The notes: a model not told the origin generated them from the letters alone. Positions 1 to 5,895 are shown, counted from the stretch's first letter. The stretch is DNA of 9,345 nt from Deltaproteobacteria bacterium (GCA_031279525.1 JAITIH010000297.1:1-9345); one strand, 5' to 3'. A program made the numbers and translations.

Positions 1-90
1 GGCCCGAAAACGAAGGGCCCGAAAACGAAGGGCCCGAAAACGAAGGGCCCGAAAACGAAGGGCCCAAAATCGAAGGACCCGAATATAAAT
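1..90. repeat. 15-bp tandem repeat array at the window edge
   Basis: Four perfect copies of GGCCCGAAAACGAAG fill 1-60. A fifth copy with two changes (61-75) and a sixth degenerate copy (76-90) follow. The array starts at the first base, so its true length is unknown. The unit is five codons long. In plus frame 3 it reads PENEG repeatedly and stays open to a TAA at 105-107, ending in PLEA, so it could be the 3' tail of a plus-strand gene entering from the left. The other two plus frames also stay open until stops at 97-99 and 86-88, so openness alone proves nothing. The repeat is certain; its coding status is unresolved. Confidence 0.9.
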
Positions 91-107
91 GGCCCTTAGA
101 AGCCTAA

Positions 108-249
108 AGGCCAGGGCTAACCTTAAAGGGCCAACGTTAACCGCTGGCCCTAGCCAGGTGGCCCTAAGGGTCAAAATTGGCGGCTTTAGGAAAAATTGAT
201 TAATTATTTCAAGGCGTTAGCCTAAAGGCCTTAAGGCCCTTATGGCCCT
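108..249. other. Palindrome-rich spacer downstream of ruvB
   Basis: No gene was recognised here. The spacer contains a perfect 12-bp palindrome GGCCTTAAGGCC at 227-238, about 12 bases past the ruvB stop. It also contains an inverted repeat AGGGCCA (127-133) / TGGCCCT (145-151) with an 11-base loop, and the shorter CTGGC/GCCAG stem (144-157) overlapping it. Neither is followed on the minus strand by a clear T-run, so I do not call a ruvB terminator, although the 227-238 palindrome could serve as a 3'-end stabilising hairpin. An AT-rich patch lies at 189-210. Confidence 0.5.
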
Positions 250-1668
250 TTACTCCGGCCCATTTTCGGCGAGGCCCGCCGGCGGGGTCAGGCCCAGGTG
301 GGCGAAGGCCTTTAGGGTGGCTTTGCGGCCCCTAGGGGCTCGGTAGACGAAGTTTTCTTTAATGAGGTAAGGCTCGTAAACTTCTTGAATGGTGTCGGCT
401 TCTTCGCCCACCGTGGAGGCCAAAGTCTCAAGGCCTACCGGGCCACCGGCGTACTTAAGGCAGATGGTTTTTAGGATCAGGCGGTCCAGCTGGTCTAAGC
501 CCATCTGGTCGATGTCCAAAAGCTTTAAGGCCGCGTCGGCCGTCTCTTGGTCGATCCGGCCCTTGGCCCTAATCTCGGCGTAGTCCCGCACCCGGCGCAG
601 CAGTCGGCCGGCGATCCGGGGGGTGCCTCGGCTGCGGCGGGCGATCTCCGCGGCCCCTTGGGGGTCGACGTCCATTTTGAGGTGGCGGGCGGCCCGGGCG
701 ATTATCCCGGCCAGGTCTTCCTCGCGATAGTAATCGAGACGCAGCTGGATGCCAAACCGATCCCGCAACGGCGGGGTCAATAAGCCGGCCCGGGTGGTGG
801 CCCCGATGAGGGTGAAAGGCGGCACCTCCAGGCGGACCGAGCGGGCCCCGGCTCCTTCGCCGATGACGAGGTCTATGCGATAGTCCTCCATGGCTGGGTA
901 GAGGTACTCCTCCACGGCGTGGGAGAGGCGGTGGATCTCGTCGATGAAGAAAATGTCCATAGGCTCCAGATTGGTTAGAAGGGCGGCTAAGGAGCCAGGC
1001 TTTTCCAGGGCTGGGCCGGAGGTGCCCTTAAAGCCCACCCCCAGCTCGCGGCTGAGGATATAGGCCAGGGAAGTTTTGCCTAAGCCGGGCGGGCCGTGGA
1101 AGAGGACGTGGTCCAGGCACTCGCCTCGCGATTTGGCGGCGGCCACGAAGAGGGCCAACTTTTCCCGCAAATCGCCCTGACCTTGGAACTCCGCTAAACT
1201 CTGGGGCCTTAGGGCTTTTTCTAGGTTCCTTTCGCGCTCTTTAGGCTCGCCGTCGATTTCCCGCTCCATCGCCCCGCCAGCCTTCCCAAGGCCTTCGGCG
1301 GTCGCGCTCCGCTTTTTTGGGTCGCCTTTGGCTTCCCTTAGATCGCCGTTGGCTTCCCGTAGGCCGTCGTTAGCTTCCCTTAGATCGCCGTTGGCTTCCT
1401 TTAGGCCGCCTTTGGCTTCCTTTAGGCCGTCTTTGGCATCCTTTAGGCCGTCTTTGGCTTCCTTTAGGCCGTCTTTGGCTTCCTTTAGGCCGCCTTTGGC
1501 TTTCCTTAGATCGCCTTTGGCTTCCCTTAGATCGCCTTTGGCTTCTCTTAGATCGCCTTTGGCTTCCCTTAGATCGCCGTCGACTTCCCTTAGATCGGCA
1601 TTGGCTTCCCTTAGGTCGCCGCCCGTTTTCTTTTGACCGCCATTTTCCGCCACTTGGTCGCCATCCAT
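250..1668 (-). CDS. ruvB: Holliday junction branch-migration ATPase RuvB with a repetitive N-terminal extension
   Basis: RuvB is the AAA+ hexameric motor that, with RuvA, drives branch migration of Holliday junctions during recombination and repair in the cytoplasm. Residues about 150-465 of this 472-residue frame match the family throughout: Walker [10 protein letters not shown] (192-200), Walker [10 protein letters not shown] (240-248), sensor 1 GATTRAG (289-295), arginine finger LRDRFG (301-306), sensor 2 [17 protein letters not shown] (348-364) and the C-terminal winged helix [10 protein letters not shown]...APRGR (408-448). RuvB is usually about 340 residues, so this frame is about 130 longer. 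The excess is an N-terminal region with 14 heptapeptide repeats (17-114). The first ATG lies 13 nt after the accAD stop and lacks a good Shine-Dalgarno, which suggests translational coupling. An in-frame ATG at codon 134 (1269-1267) would give a standard 339-residue RuvB, with GGAAGG 11 nt before it. I am sure of RuvB and unsure of the start. ruvA and ruvC are not adjacent. Confidence 0.95.
   Translation of the reverse strand: MDGDQVAENGGQKKTGGDLREANADLREVDGDLREAKGDLREAKGDLREAKGDLRKAKGGLKEAKDGLKEAKDGLKDAKDGLKEAKGGLKEANGDLREANDGLREANGDLREAKGDPKKRSATAEGLGKAGGAMEREIDGEPKERERNLEKALRPQSLAEFQGQGDLREKLALFVAAAKSRGECLDHVLFHGPPGLGKTSLAYILSRELGVGFKGTSGPALEKPGSLAALLTNLEPMDIFFIDEIHRLSHAVEEYLYPAMEDYRIDLVIGEGAGARSVRLEVPPFTLIGATTRAGLLTPPLRDRFGIQLRLDYYREEDLAGIIARAARHLKMDVDPQGAAEIARRSRGTPRIAGRLLRRVRDYAEIRAKGRIDQETADAALKLLDIDQMGLDQLDRLILKTICLKYAGGPVGLETLASTVGEEADTIQEVYEPYLIKENFVYRAPRGRKATLKAFAHLGLTPPAGLAENGPE
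1327..1620 (-). repeat. 21-bp in-frame minisatellite (14 copies) encoding heptad GDLREAK-like repeats
   Basis: Fourteen consecutive 21-bp units, 294 bp with no length variation, encode seven-residue repeats at residues 17-114 of the ruvB frame. A further decayed unit, GDPKKRS, lies at 1306-1326. Two main types occur: GDLREA(K/N) and DGLKEAK, with GGLKEAK and DGLREAN as intermediates. The order is six GDLR-type units, five GLK-type units, then [14 protein letters not shown] and GDLREAK. Most changes are conservative (R/K, E/D, K/N). Leucine and alanine are spaced 3 and 4 apart in each unit, as in an a/d coiled-coil heptad, but each unit carries at least one glycine (one copy has alanine instead). 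Charges nearly cancel within a unit. Whether the region is translated depends on the ruvB start. Confidence 0.93.
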
Positions 1669-1681
1669 CTCGCTAAGCTAG

Positions 1682-3562
1682 TTAGACGGCTTTCCGGCCT
1701 GGGCTCCAGTAGCGGTTGGAGACGGGCTGGCAGTTCCGGTTAAACTCTAGGTACTTAAAGATGGCTCGCTTTAAGTCTTTCCGCTCGGCCACCTCGTGGA
1801 TGCCCCTAATGTCCCCGTAAAACTCCAGGTTCTCGTAGATCTGGCCCGAGTTCTGGCAGAGGGCGGCCCCTCTGACGTCCTCTTCCCGGACCTGGAACCC
1901 CCTGGCCTCCATGACTCTGGGGCCGGTGAAGATGACCAGGGCGTTGGGCTCGGCGATGACTATGTCGCCTAGGGCCGCGTAGCTGGCGATGGCCCCGCCG
2001 GTGGAGGGGTCGCCTAGGACGGAGACGTAAGGAAGGCCATGACGCTTAAGGCGGGTGACGCAGTTAATGGTCTTGACCATTTGGGTCAGAGCCGGGACCC
2101 CCTCCAAAAGGCGGGCCCCGCCCGAGCAGCAGAGGCTAACCAGGGGCAGGCATTTGCTTAAGGCGTACTCGGCCAAGCGGAAGAACTTTTCCCCAAAGAC
2201 CACCCCCATGCTGCCGCCGGCGAAATAAAACTCGCTGATGGCCAAGGCCACCGGATAGCCGTAAATGGTGGCCTCGCCCGTGACCAAGGCTTCGTGGAAG
2301 TTGGTGCGCTGGTTTTGGCGGGCCAAGAAGGCCTGGTACTCCTGAGTCAAAAGGGAGGGGTGGAGCAGATGGGCGGCCGAAAGCTCCCGGTTCATTTCCT
2401 TAAAGCTGTCGGCGTCGGCCAGGCAGTTAATCCAGCCCATGGCCCCCATGATGAGGCTCGCGCCGCACTCGTGGCAGACGTAGTGGTTGGCCATGAACTG
2501 AGACAGGGGAATGACCGCCCCGCAGCCCTTGGAGGGTTCGCCGCTTTTGACGCTGGTGTCCCCGCACTTGACGTAGCGCTCGGGGTTGACGGCCGGGTCG
2601 TTGCTCTCGCCCCAATCGATCCCCGGCTGGAGGTCGTGGTTAGCCAAGGAGAAGGTCTTAAGGTCGGGGAGGGGGGCGGATTTCCGCCGCAAAGGGGTCA
2701 GTCGGAAAAAAGTGCTCCAAAGGCCGCTTCTTTTCTTGGCTTCCTCTGGGTAGACCCCAAAGGACGTGGCCCTAGAGCGCCTTAGCCTTATGAGGGCGGC
2801 CAGCTTCCGGCGGCTTAGGTCTTTGACCGTTTTTTCCAGGTAGGCCCCTAGGGTCTTAGCGTACCCGCCTATGTCGGTCACGAGCTTAGGGGCCGGGAGG
2901 ACGTGATCGATAATGCCTAAGTTTTTAAGCTCCTCGGCCGTGGGCCGGGAGATCATAAGGGCTTCCCGGACTTTGGTGGGGTCCCGGAAAATGATGGCCG
3001 CTAAACTCTCCGGCGGGGCGGTGGCGTAGAGGGCGTCGTCGAACTGAGCCCGGCGGTCGGTCATCTGGATGGCTAAGGCCCCGCCGCTCCCGCCTTCCCC
3101 GATGATGACCGAGACGGTGGGGACGGGGATGGTCAAAAAGTCCTTGATTAGGTGGGCGATGAAAAAGGCCTGAAAATGCCGGGCCGACTCCATGGAGATG
3201 TCGGCCCCGTAGGTGTCGATCAAGGTGACCACCGTGACCGGTTCGCCGTGGTAGCTTTTGGTGGCCGCCCGTTGGAGGAAGCGGGCTATTTGGGAGTGGT
3301 CTTGGGCCGTCAGCATGCCGTGGTTGAGCTTGGCCAGGTCTTCTTTGGTCCTTAAGTTTTCCGGCTTGGGCTTCTGCTGGGCGATGACGAAAACGTTCCG
3401 GCCCCATTGGTCGGCCTCCCCCAAGATGAGGGCGTCGCTGGAGGGAATGACCAGGCGGAAAGTTGGGAAAACTATGGGGATTAGATCGCTGGAGCGCGGC
3501 CTTAAGGGCGATCTAGTTCGGCGACGAAAAATCTCGACAACGTCGGGCGAGACGGCGGTCAT
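1682..3562 (-). CDS. accAD: Acetyl-CoA carboxylase carboxyltransferase, fused alpha and beta subunits
   Basis: This 626-residue protein should transfer the carboxyl group from carboxybiotin-BCCP to acetyl-CoA, giving malonyl-CoA for fatty-acid synthesis in the cytoplasm. Residues about 40-245 are AccA-like: TLIDTYGAD (113-121), IIGEGGSGGALAI (153-165), then a helical tail. A basic linker of about 80 residues leads to an AccD-like half (about 325-610) with a four-cysteine zinc site (C333, C347, C363, C366), CCSGGARLLEG (478-488), GDPSTGGAIASYA (517-529) and FTGPRVMEARGF (545-556). E. coli makes these as separate proteins of about 319 and 304 residues. Here alpha precedes beta, the reverse of the eukaryotic carboxyltransferase domain. 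The alpha half departs from E. coli AccA at DTPGAYPG (DTYGADIS) and SPEG (APPE), and the zinc finger carries an insertion. The start is set by AGGAG five bases before the ATG. It is probably co-transcribed with ruvB. A related acyl-CoA carboxyltransferase with a different substrate is possible but less likely. Confidence 0.88.
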   Translation of the reverse strand: MTAVSPDVVEIFRRRTRSPLRPRSSDLIPIVFPTFRLVIPSSDALILGEADQWGRNVFVIAQQKPKPENLRTKEDLAKLNHGMLTAQDHSQIARFLQRAATKSYHGEPVTVVTLIDTYGADISMESARHFQAFFIAHLIKDFLTIPVPTVSVIIGEGGSGGALAIQMTDRRAQFDDALYATAPPESLAAIIFRDPTKVREALMISRPTAEELKNLGIIDHVLPAPKLVTDIGGYAKTLGAYLEKTVKDLSRRKLAALIRLRRSRATSFGVYPEEAKKRSGLWSTFFRLTPLRRKSAPLPDLKTFSLANHDLQPGIDWGESNDPAVNPERYVKCGDTSVKSGEPSKGCGAVIPLSQFMANHYVCHECGASLIMGAMGWINCLADADSFKEMNRELSAAHLLHPSLLTQEYQAFLARQNQRTNFHEALVTGEATIYGYPVALAISEFYFAGGSMGVVFGEKFFRLAEYALSKCLPLVSLCCSGGARLLEGVPALTQMVKTINCVTRLKRHGLPYVSVLGDPSTGGAIASYAALGDIVIAEPNALVIFTGPRVMEARGFQVREEDVRGAALCQNSGQIYENLEFYGDIRGIHEVAERKDLKRAIFKYLEFNRNCQPVSNRYWSPGRKAV

Positions 3563-3567
3563 GAAAT

Positions 3568-3572
3568 CTCCT
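3568..3572 (-). promoter_or_regulatory. Shine-Dalgarno of accAD
   Basis: On the minus strand AGGAG is followed by ATTTC and then the ATG at 3562-3560. The five-base spacing and near-consensus core fix the accAD start. The ruvB start downstream has no comparable site. Confidence 0.8.
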
Positions 3573-3627
3573 GGAATCTGGCTAAGGGGTTTTTTCCCCC
3601 AAAAAGGCGATTTTAGCGAGAGATTAG

Positions 3628-3662
3628 GGCCTAAGGAGCCCCTAACGGCGGGGGTTTAGGCC
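3628..3662. other. Long inverted repeat in the accAD leader
   Basis: GGCCTAA (3628-3634) pairs perfectly with TTAGGCC (3656-3662). Inside it CCCC (3639-3642) can pair with GGGG in 3650-3654 across a TAACGGC-like loop. It lies about 65-100 nt upstream of the accAD start codon, where it would fall in the 5' leader if transcription starts beyond it. It could be an attenuator, an operator or simply part of the GGCC/CTAA-rich spacer style. No T-run follows it on either strand. Confidence 0.5.
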
Positions 3663-3930
3663 AGCGCCCGGCGGCCTCTAGGGCCCGACTGGCGGTCAAG
3701 ACGGCGGGGACGATTGGCCTGGCTCCGGAACGAACCCATAAGCTAACATTTTAACCTAAAAAAGGGCTTAATTGCCAGAGCCAACTCCTTCAAGGCTTAA
3801 GGCTTTAGGCCAAGGCTTAATTTTTTTGGCCTCAATCTTGCTTTAAGATAGTCTAACGGATTCGGCCAGGCGAGGCCAGCGGTCAGAAGATCGGTCGGCC
3901 GAGCGGCCTAAGGCTTGGCCCTAAAGCGAA

Positions 3931-3974
3931 AAAGGCCGCCATAGGCCGTTAAAGTCTAAAGGCCGCCATAGGCC
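3931..3974 (+). repeat. 17-bp direct repeat in the divergent spacer
   Basis: AAAGGCCGCCATAGGCC occurs exactly at 3931-3947 and again at 3958-3974, with start points 27 bp apart. Each copy has GGCC at both ends of GCCATA, so each is itself nearly dyad-symmetric. Paired identical sites upstream of a gene are compatible with a regulator binding site, but a small local duplication would look the same. Confidence 0.75.
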
Positions 3975-4105
3975 AGACCTAGGGCCATGAGACCTGAAGG
4001 CCGTTTAAGCTAGTTAAGGCTAAAAAAGCCCGACTAAACTATAAACTTTGTTAAAAGCTTAACCCGCTGGAGTTATTTGGCGACTAATATTAATTGGTGC
4101 ACACC

Positions 4106-5236
4106 ATGGCTCTTTCCGACGACCCGTCTTTCGGCAACCTCCGAAACGCATATCGGAACCCTAAGGCCGCCCAAGCCGATTTAAGGGTGGGCCGCCTGAC
4201 CAGCTCCCAGCTGGCCATGGGGTCGGTTCGCCAAGGCGGCGGGTTGGCGTTTGACGCTTTAATGGCGGTCAACGAATCCCAGAACCAAGTGATTGGCCAG
4301 GTCCTGGAGGGACCGGTCAGCCAGCAGACCCAAAGGCAGCTGGCCCAGCTGAAGGCCATGAGCTCCCAAAACCCGTCTTTGGCCAGCCTGGCCAAAACTG
4401 GCCGCTCTCAAGGGGCCGCGAAAGACGGCCAGAGCCTTAAGGCCGCGGAAGGAGCCGCCGCCGACCCCCGGGACGGGGCCATCGCCGCCGGCTCCCGGAT
4501 CATCGGGAACCTCCAAGGCGGCCGGACCGTCAGGAAGGGCCTGGACACCGGCAAAATTTTCTCGCCCGCCCAGCTTTCCTCCTTTCGGAAGAAAAACGGG
4601 CTGACCAAAACCATATACCAGCCGCCGGCCGAAGGCGACCCGGCCCCAAAAGGCGCCTCTTTGGCCAGTATAGCCGCCGCTGTCGCGATGGAGGACGCGG
4701 AGGCCAGCCTTAAAAGGGAGGCCGCCGGCCCCATGAGCCAGTCGGCCGCCGCGGCCGCCCAAAAGGCCTATGGCCAGACCGAAAAAGACGAGGCCACGGA
4801 GAAGGCGGGGGCGACCAAGAAGGGCGCGGCCAACCGCGACAAGTTAGACGCCATCATTAAAAAGGTGGGCGAGGCCCTAGGCTTGGACCCTTCCCTCATC
4901 AAGGCCGTGGTCAAGACCGAGTCCAACTTTAACCAAAAGGCCGTCTCCAAGGCCGGGGCCAAGGGGCTCATGCAGCTGATGCCCAAAACGGCCAAGGAGA
5001 TGGGAGTCGACGACCCCTTTAACGCCTTCGAGAATATCTGGGGCGGGGCCAGGTACCTGAAAAAGATGCTGGACCGCCAGGGCGGCAACCTTAATAACGC
5101 CTTAGCCGCCTACAACTGGGGCCCAGGCAACCTGGACCGCCACGGGAGCTCGCGCCTCCCCGGGGAGACCCGCCGCTACATTGAGGCGGTCAACCGCAAC
5201 TACGCCCGATTCAAGAAAGAGTCCCAAATGGCCTAA
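4106..5236 (+). CDS. Lytic transglycosylase (SLT/Slt70-type) domain protein without a signal peptide
   Basis: The C-terminal 125 residues form a lytic-transglycosylase domain, which in this family cleaves the MurNAc-GlcNAc bond of peptidoglycan and leaves 1,6-anhydroMurNAc. Numbering from the ATG at 4106 (376 residues), the signatures are KTESNFN with catalytic Glu272, GLMQLMP (287-293), AYNWGPG (335-341) and LPGETRRYIEAV (351-362), all in family order. The first 245 residues match nothing I recognise. They are rich in Ala, Gln, Lys and Gly, contain a low-complexity stretch (about 185-245) and show no signal peptide, lipobox or membrane segment, which is odd for a wall enzyme. TTG (4094) and GTG (4097) would add four or three residues; I prefer ATG with a weak GGTG six bases upstream. 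A perfect terminator follows 78 bp after the stop. It stands alone between convergent and divergent neighbours. Export by a flagellar-type system or a role as a scaffold is conjecture. Confidence 0.85.
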   Translation: MALSDDPSFGNLRNAYRNPKAAQADLRVGRLTSSQLAMGSVRQGGGLAFDALMAVNESQNQVIGQVLEGPVSQQTQRQLAQLKAMSSQNPSLASLAKTGRSQGAAKDGQSLKAAEGAAADPRDGAIAAGSRIIGNLQGGRTVRKGLDTGKIFSPAQLSSFRKKNGLTKTIYQPPAEGDPAPKGASLASIAAAVAMEDAEASLKREAAGPMSQSAAAAAQKAYGQTEKDEATEKAGATKKGAANRDKLDAIIKKVGEALGLDPSLIKAVVKTESNFNQKAVSKAGAKGLMQLMPKTAKEMGVDDPFNAFENIWGGARYLKKMLDRQGGNLNNALAAYNWGPGNLDRHGSSRLPGETRRYIEAVNRNYARFKKESQMA

Positions 5237-5314
5237 AACCCCCTACGCACGCCTACCAATCGTAGCCGCCGCTTGCCCACCTAATATCTTCTTTAGCCCA
5301 CCTCAAGGCCAGAA

Positions 5315-5350
5315 AAAGCCGCTTCCGACCGGAAGCGGCTTTCGGGCTTT
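5315..5350 (+). terminator. Intrinsic terminator of the transglycosylase gene
   Basis: A perfect 12-bp stem, AAAGCCGCTTCC (5315-5326) with GGAAGCGGCTTT (5331-5342), closes a GACC tetraloop. The stem's own TTT and the following CGGGCTTT provide a short T-rich tail. It starts 78 bp after the transglycosylase stop and should end that transcript. The A-tract before the stem means it may also act on the minus strand against read-through. Confidence 0.85.
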
Positions 5351-5415
5351 GGCGGGGCGTTTTATGGGCTATAGGCCGCGACGAATTTTGGCGAAATAGG
5401 CGAAAGCGGGATAAT

Positions 5416-5452
5416 GGCGACGTTACGTTCTCCGTCGCCGCGTTTATTTTTT
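5416..5452 (+). terminator. Second terminator-like hairpin
   Basis: GGCGACG (5416-5422) pairs perfectly with CGTCGCC (5433-5439) across a 10-base loop. It is followed by GCG and TTTATTTTTT (5443-5452). It may be a backup terminator for the transglycosylase gene, or the end of a short independent transcript starting after the first terminator. Confidence 0.5.
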
Positions 5453-5471
5453 GGAGCGACTAAAAGGCGGC

Positions 5472-5502
5472 TTCGCTAGAGACCAGGGGAGTCTAGAGCG
5501 AA
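5472..5502. other. Imperfect stem-loop in the intergenic region
   Basis: TTCGCT (5472-5477) pairs with AGCGAA (5497-5502), and AGAC (5480-5483) with GTCT (5491-5494). The two helices are separated by symmetrical AG/AG opposed pairs and capped by a 7-base loop. Tandem A-G mismatches can form stable sheared pairs in RNA, so the structure could be real. No match to a known RNA family was recognised and function is unknown. Confidence 0.35.
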
Positions 5503-5665
5503 AGGGGTCATGGGGATAATCCTAAAGCCCGCGTTTTAAGTTTGGGGTGGGAATGAATGGGAATTAGCCTCAAAGATTAGGTCTTTTGGCCGCCCCGTTT
5601 TTTGGCCTTCTTGGAGTCGCCAAGATACGCCGTCCTTTTTTTCCCGGCGACGATCGGGCGAGCGA

Positions 5666-5848
5666 ATGGCCAAAGGGGGAGGCCAGGGATTTCCCGCCGC
5701 CAAAAATCTGGCCAGCCGCGAAATTGGGCTTCGGAGCCATGAGCTCGTTAAATTTGGGCTAGCCAGTTTTAAGGCGTTAAAGGGCGGCTTTTGGTTTCTG
5801 GTTGGGCCCGCTTTAGGGGGGCTTAGCCCTCTTTTCAGGCGGGCGTAA
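5666..5848 (+). CDS. Doubtful small ORF, 60 residues, unknown
   Basis: An ATG-initiated frame ends in TAA directly before the hairpin at 5849-5895, an arrangement that would suit a real gene with its own terminator. The product is basic at its start and has a weakly hydrophobic stretch, GFWFLVGPALGGL (about residues 41-53). Against it, only a weak purine-rich GGGCGAGCGA precedes the ATG, the composition matches the surrounding non-coding sequence, and in GC-rich DNA a frame this short is expected by chance. No family was recognised. Confidence 0.15.
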   Translation: MAKGGGQGFPAAKNLASREIGLRSHELVKFGLASFKALKGGFWFLVGPALGGLSPLFRRA

Positions 5849-5895
5849 GGCCTAAAAAAAGCCGCGTCCCGTTAAGGAGGCGACTTTTTTAGGCC
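5849..5895. terminator. Probable bidirectional terminator downstream of lon
   Basis: GGCCTAAAAAAAG (5849-5861) pairs with CTTTTTTAGGCC (5884-5895), allowing one bulged A. The inner segment can pair weakly (GCC/GGC and TCC/GGA). Read on either strand, the inner part is followed by a T-run: six T on plus (5885-5890) and seven T on minus (5860-5854). It begins about 70 nt beyond the lon stop, so it most likely ends the clpX-lon transcript and blocks opposing transcription. The inner stem is weak, hence moderate confidence. Confidence 0.55.

Larger units (their letters stand above)
3563..4093. other. Divergent intergenic region between accAD and the transglycosylase gene
   Basis: About 530 bp without a recognisable gene; it should hold the promoters of both divergent genes. 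It contains the hairpin at 3628-3662, a GGGGTTTTTTCCCC stem-loop at 3586-3599 just upstream of the accAD ribosome site, a 10-bp direct repeat CAAGGCTTAA at 3791-3800 and 3811-3820, and a 17-bp direct repeat at 3931-3974. AT-rich patches lie at 3738-3772 and 4021-4060. TATAAA at 4040-4045 could be a -10 element for the rightward gene, but no convincing -35 lies at the right spacing, so I do not call a promoter. No sigma-54 or riboswitch signature was recognised. Confidence 0.6.

Noticed and set aside
1..90. CRISPR array
   Set aside because: The 15-bp units are contiguous with no spacers between them, so this is a simple tandem repeat.
1327..1620. Pentapeptide-repeat protein (A(D/N)LXX)
   Set aside because: The DLREAN wording looks similar, but the period is strictly seven residues, not five, so the right-handed beta-helix fold is not expected.
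1328..1636. Plus-strand 102-residue frame with LASLRSP repeats, antisense to the ruvB repeat
   Set aside because: It is the reverse reading of the 21-bp array. A stop-free repeat divisible by three stays open on the opposite strand automatically, and no upstream signal supports it.
4040..4045. TATAAA as the -10 box of a sigma-70 promoter for the transglycosylase gene
   Set aside because: No acceptable -35 hexamer lies 16-18 bp upstream, and AT-rich hexamers are expected by chance in this spacer.
4094..4108. TTG (4094) or GTG (4097) as the transglycosylase start
   Set aside because: Neither has a ribosome site at useful distance (GGAG at 4069-4072 is over 20 nt away). ATG at 4106 is equally placed and the more usual codon, though the difference is only four residues.
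5586..5604. Terminator around GGCC...TTTTTT upstream of 5605
   Set aside because: Only GGCC/GGCC could pair, the T-run would sit inside the loop rather than after the stem, and there is no gene to terminate.
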